Below are positions 5,939-13,281 of a stretch of DNA of 21,738 nucleotides, piece after piece. Made by a program: the position numbers and the translations under genes. Location: positions 1-21,738 of the forward strand of contig JBBRPS010000053.1 of the NCBI GenBank assembly GCA_038227745.1, read 5' to 3'. Under the pieces are notes generated by a model that saw only the letters and a program-made list of their open reading frames with translations, searched no databases and was not told where the DNA came from. Within the stretch, counting starts at the first letter, position 1. Each line of letters begins with the position of its first letter. The DNA comes from DASPXY01 sp038227745 (GTDB taxonomy: Bacteria; Planctomycetota; Planctomycetia; Gemmatales; Gemmataceae).

Positions 5939-8365
5939 GTGAAAGCCCGTTTGACCCTGGCCCTCTGCCTCCTCGTGTTGCCCACCCCTGTCGTCACCAG
6001 CGCCGACCACCCGGTCCTCGCCGTTACCGTGGCGCCGGCTTCCGTCCGGCTGAACGGCCCCAGCGCCGTCTACTCCCTCCTCATCCACGGCAAGCTCGCC
6101 GACGGCCGCCTGGTCGATCTGACGCGCGACGCGAAGTTCCGCTCCCTCGACCCGAAACGCGCCGCCGTCACCGCCGCCGGGGTCGTGCAGGGCCTGACCG
6201 ACGGCGCGACCGAGATCCTGGTCGAGGCGAAGGGACGCACCCTGCGCGTCCCCGTCAAGGTCGAGGGGGCAACGCAGCCGCGCGCGTTCCACTTCGAGAA
6301 CGACGTCGAGCCGCTGCTGAGCCGCTTCGGCTGCAACTCGTCGGGCTGCCACGGCAACGCCGAGGGCCAGAACGGCTTCAAGCTGTCGGTGTTCGGCTTC
6401 GACCCGGTCGCCGACCACGCGGCCCTGGTGAAGGAGGCGCGCGGCCGCCGCATTCTCCCCGCCGCTCCCGAGCACAGTCTGCTGCTGGCCAAGGCATCGG
6501 GAGCCATCGCGCACGGCGGCGGCGTGCGCATCCCGCGCGGCAGCGCCGAGTACGAGACGCTCCGCGCCTGGATCGCCGCCGGCGCCCCTCTCGGCGACCC
6601 AAAGGCGCCGCGCGTGGCGTCGATCCGCGTCGAGCCGGCCGAGCGCGTCATGGACACGAGCGCCCTGCAGCAGCTGCGCGTCGTCGCCCGCTACTCCGAC
6701 GGGCGTGAAGTGGACGTGACCGCGCACGCGCGCTTCCAGTCGAACAACGAGGGCCTCGCCGCGGTCAGCGCGACCGGCCTGGTCAGCGCCGGCGAGACAC
6801 CTGGCGAGGCCGCGGTTATGGCCAGCTTCATGGGCGCGGTGGACATCTTCCGCGCCGTCATCCCGCGCCCCGAGCCGATCGCGAACTACCCGAAGCTGCC
6901 CGAGAACAACTTCATCGATGGCCCGGTCTTCCGCAAGCTGCGCAAGCTGAACATCCTGCCGTCGGAGCTGTGCGACGACGCCGAGTACCTGCGCCGCGTC
7001 TACCTCGACGTCATTGGCACCCTGCCGACCCCCGCGGAGGTGCGCCGCTTCCTCGCGGACAAACGCCCCGACCGCCGTGCCCAGATCGTCGAGGAACTGC
7101 TGCGCCGGCCGGAATTCGCGGACTACTGGGCGTTGAAATGGGCGGACCTGCTGCGCGTCGATCGGCAGGCGCTGGGGCACAAGCGCGCCTATGCGTATTA
7201 CCGCTGGATCCGCGACAGCATCGCCGCCAACAAGCCGTATGACCAGTTCGTGCGCGAGATCCTCACCGCGGAGGGGCCGCTGGAGGGGAGCGGGCCGGCG
7301 AACTTCTACAAGGTCGTGCCGAAGCCGGGCGAGGCGTCGAGCACTCTGTCGCAGATCTTCCTCGGCGTGCGCATCGCCTGCGCCGAGTGCCACCACCACC
7401 CGTTCGACCGTTGGAGTCAAGCCGACTACTACGGCATGCAGGCGTTCTTCGCCCCGGTCGCGGTGAAGAACACGCCGCGTGGCGAGGTCGTGCAAGCGAC
7501 CGGCGACCCGCTCACGAAGCACCCGCGCACCGGCGCGACGGTGTCCGCCCACGCGCTCGGCACCGACATGCCCGCCGCCTCGCCGAAGGGCGACCGCCGC
7601 CCGAGGCTCGCCGACTGGGTGACGACCCCCGAAAACCCGTGGTTCGCCCGCAACCTCGCCAACCGCACGTGGGCGCACTTCCTCGGCCGCGGCCTGGTCG
7701 AGCCGGTCGATGATGTCCGCGCCACCAACCCGCCCACCAACCCCGAGCTGCTCGACGCCCTGGCCGCCCACCTCGTGAAGAGCAAGTTCGACTTCCACGC
7801 GCTGGTGCGCGCCATCACGGCGTCGCGCGTCTATCAGCTCTCGTCGCGGCCGAACCGGACGAACGAGAAGGACGAGCAGAACTACTCGCGCGCCCTGTTC
7901 CGCCGCATCGACGCTGAGGTGCTGCTGGACATGGTGAGCCAGGCGACGGGTGTGTCGGAGCGCTTCGACGGCGTGCCGGCGGGCTACCGGGCCATCCAGC
8001 TCTGGGACAGCAAGGTGCCGCACTACTTCCTGAAGCTGTTCGGCCGGCCGGTCCGCGTCAGCGCCTGCGAGTGCGAGCGCAACCATGAGCCGGGCGTCTC
8101 CCAGGTGCTGCACCTGCTCAACGCGCCGGAGATCCACGCGAAGCTCACCCACGAGCGCGGCACCGTGGCGCGGCTGGTGCGCCAGAGCAAGGACGACGCG
8201 GCGCTGGTCGAGGAGTTGTACCTGACGTTCTACAGCCGCTTCCCGACGGAGAGAGAACGCACGGTGGGAGTCGAGTACCTGCGCGGCGGCGGACAGCGGC
8301 GGCAGGCGGCCGAGGACCTGGCGTGGAGCTTGTTGAACTCCCTGGAGTTCGTGTTCAACCATTGA
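5939..8365 (+). CDS. Exported DUF1549/DUF1553 protein with Ig-like and cytochrome-like motifs
   Basis: This 808-residue protein belongs to a planctomycete family of unknown biochemical role. A signal peptide covers about residues 1-21 (MKARLTLALCLLVLPTPVVTSA). Ig-like (BIG2-type) repeats follow around 25-110 and again near 225-315. Between them, FGCNSSGCHGNAEGQNGF (C132, C137, H138) is the spaced cysteine-histidine motif of the planctomycete cytochrome-like domain. DUF1549 covers about 320-500 and includes CAECHHHPFDRW (C481, C484, H485), a canonical CxxCH haem-type motif. DUF1553 covers about 560-805 (NPWFARNLANRTWAHFLGRG). The GTG start is supported by AAGGGA at 5925-5930, eight bases upstream. 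Such genes usually sit beside a DUF1501 gene; here the DUF1501 gene lies about 1.9 kb downstream, beyond two other genes. The family is firm; haem binding is inferred. Confidence 0.93.
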   Translation: MKARLTLALCLLVLPTPVVTSADHPVLAVTVAPASVRLNGPSAVYSLLIHGKLADGRLVDLTRDAKFRSLDPKRAAVTAAGVVQGLTDGATEILVEAKGRTLRVPVKVEGATQPRAFHFENDVEPLLSRFGCNSSGCHGNAEGQNGFKLSVFGFDPVADHAALVKEARGRRILPAAPEHSLLLAKASGAIAHGGGVRIPRGSAEYETLRAWIAAGAPLGDPKAPRVASIRVEPAERVMDTSALQQLRVVARYSDGREVDVTAHARFQSNNEGLAAVSATGLVSAGETPGEAAVMASFMGAVDIFRAVIPRPEPIANYPKLPENNFIDGPVFRKLRKLNILPSELCDDAEYLRRVYLDVIGTLPTPAEVRRFLADKRPDRRAQIVEELLRRPEFADYWALKWADLLRVDRQALGHKRAYAYYRWIRDSIAANKPYDQFVREILTAEGPLEGSGPANFYKVVPKPGEASSTLSQIFLGVRIACAECHHHPFDRWSQADYYGMQAFFAPVAVKNTPRGEVVQATGDPLTKHPRTGATVSAHALGTDMPAASPKGDRRPRLADWVTTPENPWFARNLANRTWAHFLGRGLVEPVDDVRATNPPTNPELLDALAAHLVKSKFDFHALVRAITASRVYQLSSRPNRTNEKDEQNYSRALFRRIDAEVLLDMVSQATGVSERFDGVPAGYRAIQLWDSKVPHYFLKLFGRPVRVSACECERNHEPGVSQVLHLLNAPEIHAKLTHERGTVARLVRQSKDDAALVEELYLTFYSRFPTERERTVGVEYLRGGGQRRQAAEDLAWSLLNSLEFVFNH

Positions 8366-8375
8366 GGGTGGTGCC

Positions 8376-9098
8376 ATGCCGCTGCTCGATCACTTCCATG
8401 CTCCGCTGTATCCGATACGGCCCTGGGAGTCCTTCCACGCCCTCTGGGCGGGCGCCCTGATCGGGCAACTCAACCAGCTCCTGCCGCCGCGCTACCTGGC
8501 CGGCATGCAAGTCCACCTGGGCAGGCGCGTGGAGGCGGACGTGGCGGAGTTCGACCACGGGGAGCAGGAGACCACGTCCGGGAATGGTCCCGCGGGGGGA
8601 GTGGCGGTTGCAAAGTGGGCGCCGCCCGCGGCGGCGCTGACCGTGGCCGTCGTGTTCCCCGATGACATCGAGGTGCAGGTGATCGACACCCGCGACGACG
8701 CTGTACTCGTCGCCGTCGTGGAACTGGTCAGCCCGGGCAACAAGGACCGCCCGGAGGAGCGCCGGGGTTTTGCGGCAAAATGCGTGGCATACCTGCAGCG
8801 CGGCATCGGCCTCGTCGTTGTCGATATCGTCACGAGCCGGCACGCGAACCTGCACGAAGAGGTCCTGACGCTCCTGGGCCACGAGGGGCCGTGCGGGCTG
8901 TCTGAGCAAGCCTTGCTCTATGCGTCGGCCTACCGCCCGGCGCGGCGCGCGGAAGCGAACGTCATCGACGTCTGGCCGACACCTGTCGTTCTCGGCGGCA
9001 CACTGCCGGTCCTGCCGCTGGCGCTGCGCGGTTTCGGCTGCGTGCCGCTCGACCTGGAGACGGCCTATACCGAGGCGAGGCAGCGGAGTCGGCTCTGA
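8376..9098 (+). CDS. DUF4058 family protein
   Basis: This 240-residue protein starts ten bases after the preceding stop, behind GGGTGGT, so it is probably co-transcribed with the DUF1549/DUF1553 gene. The N-terminal part (MPLLDHFHAPLYPIRPWESF) and the central block VAVVELVSPGNKDRPEERRG followed by FAAKCVAYLQRGIGLVVVDIV match the DUF4058 family as I know it from planctomycetes and cyanobacteria. The order of acidic residue, E-x-VSP-x-NK and a following Lys/Tyr helix recalls PD-(D/E)XK nuclease folds such as Uma2; whether it cuts DNA is not known. It has no signal peptide and is likely cytoplasmic, which contrasts with its exported neighbour. No damage is visible. Confidence 0.85.
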   Translation: MPLLDHFHAPLYPIRPWESFHALWAGALIGQLNQLLPPRYLAGMQVHLGRRVEADVAEFDHGEQETTSGNGPAGGVAVAKWAPPAAALTVAVVFPDDIEVQVIDTRDDAVLVAVVELVSPGNKDRPEERRGFAAKCVAYLQRGIGLVVVDIVTSRHANLHEEVLTLLGHEGPCGLSEQALLYASAYRPARRAEANVIDVWPTPVVLGGTLPVLPLALRGFGCVPLDLETAYTEARQRSRL

Positions 9099-9188
9099 GA
9101 AGGCAAAAGGCAAAAGGCAAAAGGCAAAAGGAAAGAGCAACGGTCTTTCCTTCTGCCTTTTGCCTTTTGCCTTTTGCCTTTTGCCTTC
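9099..9188. terminator. Heptamer-built hairpin between convergent genes, likely bidirectional terminator
   Basis: The left arm holds four GGCAAAA units ending in GGAAAGA. After a 7-base loop (GCAACGG), the right arm begins TCTTTCC and holds four TTTTGCC units plus one degenerate unit. The arms pair over almost 40 bases with a single mismatch. The element starts right after the DUF4058 stop and ends about 16 bases from the stop of the facing DUF2135 gene, the expected place for a two-way terminator. There is no classic U-tract, so termination is inferred from fold and position. Confidence 0.7.
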
Positions 9189-9203
9189 CTACGGCAGCGG
9201 TCG

Positions 9204-10088
9204 TCAGAACCTCTCTTTGCACACCTCAACCAGGTCGCTGCGGTTGGTCAGCGTGACGTTGTAGGTCTGGCTGACCTCCTGCGGAGTGCCGGCGTTGCGG
9301 GTCACCACGACGGTCACCTGCGTCGGCGTGCGGACGCTGGCCGGGCGGCTGTACATGTGGACCTTGATGACGTACTCGCCAGCCGGGGCCTTCGTCATCT
9401 GGTACTCTTCCGGCCCGAAGCCGGCGGTGACGTCCTGGAACAGGTGCCCGCCGTTCCGGGTCCGTGAGTTCCCGTAGAAGCAGCGGGTGTTGTTCGGCTC
9501 CAGCACCCAGAGGTCCACGTCGGTCGCGGTGTTCCACGTCACCGTAACGCGCAGGTCCCCGACGCGCCGCCAGACCTCGACGGGGGTGTTCCGGTAGGGG
9601 GTGACGCGGAACGTCGTCCCATTCGCGGCCGTGCCTTCCCGTGTGAAGTTCCACACGTCCACCAGCGTCTGGCCGCCGTGGTAGTTGGGCTGGCGCATGG
9701 CGTCCTCGGGGGTGCGCGCGACCCCGACGGCCCCCGGCGTCTGGACGAAATGGTCGATCCGTTTCTGGCGGTTCACGAAGCCGGAATGGGCCTCGCCCAG
9801 GATGATCGCGTCCCCCGGCTTCAGTTCCCCGTCCGCGCCGGGCGCCAGCGGGCCCAGGGTTTTGACGCACTGGAACCCGAGTGCGGTCAACCTCTCCCGC
9901 AGGCCGGGGCGGCTGGCATGGCGGGGGTCGGTCCGGGGCCCGACCTGGTTCTCGTTGATCTTCCGGGCCGAGGCTTCCCAGAGGGTGTAGTCGTGACACC
10001 AGGTGATGGCCTGCGCCGACGGCGCGACGGCGCCGAACACGGTGACCGCGGCTGCCGCGAGAACGACGCTCTTGAACGTGATTCGCAT
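9204..10088 (-). CDS. Secreted DUF2135 (YfaP-like) domain protein
   Basis: This 294-residue exported protein has a clear signal peptide (MRITFKSVVLAAAAVTVFGA, cleavage probably after APSAQA). The C-terminal third matches DUF2135: RVTVTWNTATDVDLWVLEPN, then GGHLFQDVTAGFGPEEYQM, then APAGEYVIKVHMYS, a beta-sandwich pattern also seen in E. coli YfaP. The middle part has a Trp-Cys near the mature N-terminus (ITWCHDYTLWEA) and LKPGDAIILGEAHSGFVN, reminiscent of the Cys and Gly-Asp/His segments of NlpC/P60 or CHAP hydrolases; this is only a suggestion. ATG at 10086-10088 is chosen over upstream codons because GGAG lies eight bases before it and the signal peptide starts there. It is divergent from the DUF1501 gene and convergent with the DUF4058 gene. 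Confidence 0.85.
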   Translation of the reverse strand: MRITFKSVVLAAAAVTVFGAVAPSAQAITWCHDYTLWEASARKINENQVGPRTDPRHASRPGLRERLTALGFQCVKTLGPLAPGADGELKPGDAIILGEAHSGFVNRQKRIDHFVQTPGAVGVARTPEDAMRQPNYHGGQTLVDVWNFTREGTAANGTTFRVTPYRNTPVEVWRRVGDLRVTVTWNTATDVDLWVLEPNNTRCFYGNSRTRNGGHLFQDVTAGFGPEEYQMTKAPAGEYVIKVHMYSRPASVRTPTQVTVVVTRNAGTPQEVSQTYNVTLTNRSDLVEVCKERF

Positions 10089-10285
10089 GGTGAGATCTCC
10101 TCGCCCCGCCGGGCGACGTCGTGACTGGGTCGTATGGAAGGTCATGGGACGTGCGTGCGTCCCACCGGAGGATTGCCGTCCGCTCGGGGGGGCGGCCAAT
10201 TTTTTCCCGCGCTGCGGGGCCCTCGAGGAAACCTTTGTGCCGCCGCTGCGTTTGTGGTCCAATAGAGAGGAAAGGGGGGACTGTA

Positions 10286-11620
10286 ATGACACCGGGTAAG
10301 TATTGTGACGGCCTGCACCGCCGCGACGTGCTGCGCATTGGCGCCGCCGGCCTTTTCGGCCTCGGCCTGACGCTGCCGCGCCTCCTCGAACTGGAGGCCA
10401 GGGCGTCGGCGCGCGGCCAGTCTGCGAACGACGTCTCGCTCATTTTCCTCTTCCTGCACGGCGGGCTGAGCACTATCGACACGTTCGACCTCAAGCCCGA
10501 CGCGCCGGCGGAGTTCCGCGGCGAGTTCCGGCCGATTGCCACCAACGTGCCGGGGATCCAGGTCGGCGAGCACCTGCCGCGCACCGCCCGACAGATGGAC
10601 AAGTTCTCGCTGATCCGTTCGTTCCGCCACAACAACTCGGACCACGGCCCGGCCGACCACTACATGCTGACGGGCTACTTCCCGCGCGCCGGCTTCAACC
10701 CCGGTCTGAAGCCGAACAACCAGCGGCCGGCCCACGGCTCGATCATCGCCCGCAAGTTCGGCCCGCGCGGCGGCGTGCCGCCCTACGTCTGCCTGCCGAA
10801 GATGCACCCCAGCGCCGGCCCCGCCTACCTCGGCTCCGGCGCCGCCCCGTTCGTCATCGACGCCGACCCCAACGCGCCGAACTTCACGGTGCCGGACATC
10901 GTGCCGCCGGCCGTGCTGGCCGCCGACCGCCTGGAGGCCCGGCAACGCCTCCTGGCGCAGGTGGACCGCTACCGCGCGGCCGTCGAGGTGCAGGCCAACC
11001 GCCACGCCCAGGCGGTCAGCCACTTCCAGCGCGAGGCGTTCGGCCTGATGACGTCACCGGCCGCCCGCCGCGCCTTCGACATCGCCACCGAGGACGACCG
11101 CTTGCGCGACGAGTACGGCCGCAACTCGCTGGGGCAATCGTGCCTGATGGCCAGGCGCCTGGTCGAGGCGGGTGTGCGCTGCGTGACCATCGACCACAGC
11201 AACTACGATACGCACGACAACAACTTCGCGACGCTGCGGCGCGACCTGCTGCCCGCCCTCGACGGCGCCCTGGCCACGCTGTTCCGCGACCTCGCCGACC
11301 GCGGCCTGCTGCGGCGGACGCTGGTGGTGGTGACGGGCGAGTTCGGGCGGACGCCGCGCATCAACCGCAATGCCGGCCGCGACCACTGGGGGCCGGTGTT
11401 CACGGTGGCGCTGGGTGGCGGCGGCGTCCGCGGCGGTCGCGTCGTGGGCCGCTCCGACGCCCGCGCCGAGCGCCCCGCCGTCGACCCGCACGGCCCGGAA
11501 GACCTGGCCGCGACCATGTACCACCTCATGGGCATCAACCCCAATGAGGAGTTCTACACTCCCGAGGGGCGGCCGGTGCAGATCGTCAACAACGGGCGGG
11601 TGATCCACGACTTGCTGTAG
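10286..11620 (+). CDS. DUF1501 family protein with Tat-type signal
   Basis: This 444-residue protein is of the DUF1501 family (alkaline phosphatase/sulfatase-like fold), abundant in planctomycetes and usually paired with DUF1549/DUF1553 proteins. A twin-arginine signal is visible (HRRDVLRIGAAGLFGLGL, residues about 11-28). Family segments include FLFLHGGLSTIDTFDLKPDA, the His-rich RHNNSDHGPADHYMLTGY, DHSNYDTHDNNF, and TGEFGRTPRINRNAGRDHWG followed by a glycine-rich turn. ATG at 10286-10288 is chosen because AAGGGGGGA lies just before it and the Tat signal follows; the frame is open further upstream without signal or ribosome site. The 197-base gap to the divergent DUF2135 gene must hold both promoters. 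The three hydratase genes follow closely on the same strand. The substrate is unknown. Confidence 0.93.
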   Translation: MTPGKYCDGLHRRDVLRIGAAGLFGLGLTLPRLLELEARASARGQSANDVSLIFLFLHGGLSTIDTFDLKPDAPAEFRGEFRPIATNVPGIQVGEHLPRTARQMDKFSLIRSFRHNNSDHGPADHYMLTGYFPRAGFNPGLKPNNQRPAHGSIIARKFGPRGGVPPYVCLPKMHPSAGPAYLGSGAAPFVIDADPNAPNFTVPDIVPPAVLAADRLEARQRLLAQVDRYRAAVEVQANRHAQAVSHFQREAFGLMTSPAARRAFDIATEDDRLRDEYGRNSLGQSCLMARRLVEAGVRCVTIDHSNYDTHDNNFATLRRDLLPALDGALATLFRDLADRGLLRRTLVVVTGEFGRTPRINRNAGRDHWGPVFTVALGGGGVRGGRVVGRSDARAERPAVDPHGPEDLAATMYHLMGINPNEEFYTPEGRPVQIVNNGRVIHDLL

Positions 11621-11632
11621 GAGGGGGCGCGC

Positions 11633-11947
11633 GTGCGCGGCTACCACGACATCGGCGGGCTGCCGGGCGGGCCGATCGACCGCTGCGAGCACGACAAGGC
11701 GCTGTGGGAGAAGCGCGTCCACGCCCTGCTCGTGCTCCTCTCGGCCCCCGAGCGCTCCGTGATGAACGTCGATGAGCTGCGCCGCGGCATCGAGGCGCTC
11801 GGCAGCGCCGAGTACGACCGCCTCAGCTACTACGAGCGCTGGATCGCGTCAATCGCCAACATCCTGCTGCAGAAGGGCGTGCTCACGGCCGACGAGCTGG
11901 GGCGGAAGCTGGCCGAGGTCGAGGCGCGGGAGGCCGCACGGGGATGA
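11633..11947 (+). CDS. Nitrile hydratase/thiocyanate hydrolase beta subunit, N-terminal half as separate gene
   Basis: This 104-residue protein matches only the N-terminal helical half of nitrile hydratase beta: RGYHDIGGLPGGPI at the start, then HDKALWEKRVHALLVLLS, and LSYYERWIASIANILLQKGV. The usual C-terminal SH3-like half is absent here and is encoded by the next gene. The GTG start is supported by AGGAGG at 11619-11624, which overlaps the stop of the DUF1501 gene. The stop overlaps the next ATG by four bases (ATGA). In thiocyanate hydrolase the N- and C-terminal halves of beta are likewise separate subunits (scnB, scnA). It could instead be an accessory/activator-like protein, since activators resemble this half, but the DIGG motif favours a structural subunit. 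Confidence 0.87.
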   Translation: MRGYHDIGGLPGGPIDRCEHDKALWEKRVHALLVLLSAPERSVMNVDELRRGIEALGSAEYDRLSYYERWIASIANILLQKGVLTADELGRKLAEVEAREAARG

Positions 11948-12228
11948 GCGCGGCATTCGCGGCCGGCGACCGAGTACGCGTGCGCGAGGCCTACCCGCCG
12001 GGCCATCTGCGCACGCCGTACTACATCCGCGGCAAGACCGGCGTCGTCGAGCGCGTCCTCGCCGCCTTCCCCAACCCCGAGGAGCGGGCCTACGGCCGTG
12101 GCGGGCTGCCGGCGCGGGTGCTCTACCGCGTCCGCTTCGAGCAGCGGCACGTCTGGCCCGATTACGCCGGCGCCCCCGCCGACACCGTGGACCTCGAGAT
12201 CTTCGAGCACTGGCTCGAGCACGCCTGA
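11944..12228 (+). CDS. Nitrile hydratase/thiocyanate hydrolase beta subunit, C-terminal SH3-like half
   Basis: This 94-residue protein corresponds to the SH3-like C-terminal domain of nitrile hydratase beta. Typical segments are FAAGDRVRVREAYPPGHLRT, then PYYIRGKTGVVERVLAAFPN, and LYRVRFEQRHVWPD. The RTPYYIRGKTG block belongs to the part of beta that packs on the alpha subunit near the metal site. It begins within the stop of the preceding gene (ATGA overlap), so the two halves are translated in a coupled way, which fits assembly of a two-piece beta subunit. It is 12 bases ahead of the alpha subunit gene. The split is a true gene boundary: the first half has a stop and this half has its own ATG in another frame. 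Confidence 0.88.
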   Translation: MSAAFAAGDRVRVREAYPPGHLRTPYYIRGKTGVVERVLAAFPNPEERAYGRGGLPARVLYRVRFEQRHVWPDYAGAPADTVDLEIFEHWLEHA

Positions 12229-12240
12229 ACGGAGCCTGCC

Positions 12241-12879
12241 ATGAGCGACCACCACCACGACCACGACCATCCGCACCCGACGCTGCCCGACCAGGACGTG
12301 CCGCCGACGTACCACCAGTGTCTGGAGGCGGCGGTGCGCGAGCTGCTGATCGGTAAGGGCGTCATCACCGCCGACGAGGTGCGCCGCGTCGTGGAGGTGA
12401 TCGACTCGCAGACGCCGGTGCTGGGGGCGCGGGTGGTGGCGCGGGCCTGGGTGGACCCCGCCTACAAGGCGCGGCTCCTCGCGGACGGCCCGTCCGCGGT
12501 GCGCGAGCTGGGCATCGACATGGGCACGACCAAGCTCGTTGTGGTGGAGAACACGTCCGAGGTCCACAACCTGATCGTCTGCACGCTGTGCTCGTGTTAT
12601 CCGCGGCCGGTGCTGGGGCTGCCGCCGGACTGGTACAAAAGCAAGGCGTACCGCGCGCGCGCGGTGCGCGCGCCGCGCGCCGTGCTCGCGGAGTTCGGTA
12701 CGGTGCTGCCGGAGGGCGTGGCGGTGCGCGTCCACGACAGCACGGCCGAGATGCGCTACCTGGTGCTGCCGCTGCGCCCGGCGGGCACGGAAGGCCTGGG
12801 CGAGGCGGAACTGGCCGAGGTGGTGACGCGCGACAGCATGGTCGGCGTGTCGCTGCCCCTGGCGGCTCGCCCCCTCTGA
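12241..12879 (+). CDS. Cobalt-type nitrile hydratase alpha / thiocyanate hydrolase gamma-like subunit
   Basis: This 212-residue catalytic subunit carries the metal-claw motif VCTLCSC (C114, C117, C119). Family knowledge: the two later-numbered cysteines become oxidised, and Thr after the first Cys marks the cobalt type. The surrounding block CYPRPVLGLPPDWYKSKAYR and RAPRAVLAEFG is typical, except that CYPRP has Arg122 where nitrile hydratases as I remember them have Trp. The N-terminus is His-rich (SDHHHDHDHPHP), perhaps helping metal loading. GGAG lies six bases before the ATG. The order beta-N, beta-C, alpha is that of scnB-scnA-scnC, so the complex may hydrolyse thiocyanate or a related compound rather than nitriles. 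The superfamily is certain; the substrate is open. No separate activator gene is visible in the window. Confidence 0.92.
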   Translation: MSDHHHDHDHPHPTLPDQDVPPTYHQCLEAAVRELLIGKGVITADEVRRVVEVIDSQTPVLGARVVARAWVDPAYKARLLADGPSAVRELGIDMGTTKLVVVENTSEVHNLIVCTLCSCYPRPVLGLPPDWYKSKAYRARAVRAPRAVLAEFGTVLPEGVAVRVHDSTAEMRYLVLPLRPAGTEGLGEAELAEVVTRDSMVGVSLPLAARPL

Positions 12880-12882
12880 CCT

Positions 12883-13043
12883 CGCCCGCTGGGAAGGGTT
12901 GGGAGTGGGGGAGCAGCGTCGGGAAGGGTGCCGCGAGCGCGAAACGGCAAGCCAGGCGCGCTCCGTCGGCGGCGCGCGCCTGGCTTGCCGTTTCGCGCTC
13001 GCTTCAACGCCCCCTCACCCCCAACTTTCCCCAACGGGCAGAC
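12883..13043. repeat. Nested palindrome with 29-bp perfect inner stem after the hydratase operon
   Basis: The inner arms 12933-12961 and 12974-13002 are perfectly complementary over 29 bases (GCGAGCGCGAAACGGCAAGC...) with a 12-base loop. An imperfect outer pair (about 12883-12912 with 13011-13040, CCGCTGGGAAGGGTTGGGAG against the complement of CCCCTCACCCCCAACTTTCC) encloses it. The sequence is unrelated to the REP-like family at 1-945. It follows the alpha-subunit stop by a few bases, so it could end transcription. The rest of the gap to ispE holds only a promoter. Confidence 0.85.
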
Positions 13044-13106
13044 GAAGACCTTCTCCCGAGCGCGGCGCGATTTCCGGCGTGTGTAAAATCCTCGCGAAGA
13101 GCCGAC

Positions 13107-13136
13107 TTGACGCCCTCCCCCTCCGTAGGTTAAGAT
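13107..13136 (+). promoter_or_regulatory. Sigma70-like promoter for ispE-spoVG
   Basis: TTGACG (13107-13112) and TAAGAT (13131-13136) are 18 bases apart: five of six and four of six matches to the vegetative consensus, in an otherwise GC-rich gap. Transcription would start near 13143, giving a leader of about 140 bases before the ispE ATG. No riboswitch structure was recognised in the leader. Confidence 0.5.
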
Positions 13137-13281
13137 CTCCCCCGACGCTTCCGAGTACCGCACCTTGGGGATACGGGGCCGTCCGTTCAAGGCGGCCCAC
13201 AACCCGCAGAAAAGGAATTTCATCGGGTATGATGGTCTTTTCCCATGGACGGGGTTCCCTTCCCCTCCTGCCCAACCCCCG

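Noticed and set aside
5870..8377. Minus-strand open frame of about 835 codons
   Set aside because: It mirrors the DUF1549/DUF1553 gene. It is an antisense by-product of G/C-ending codons, has no domain or ribosome site, and the plus strand carries clear family motifs.
10234..10265. TTTGTG ... CAATAG as a promoter for the DUF1501 gene
   Set aside because: Spacing is 20 bases and the -10 match is poor.
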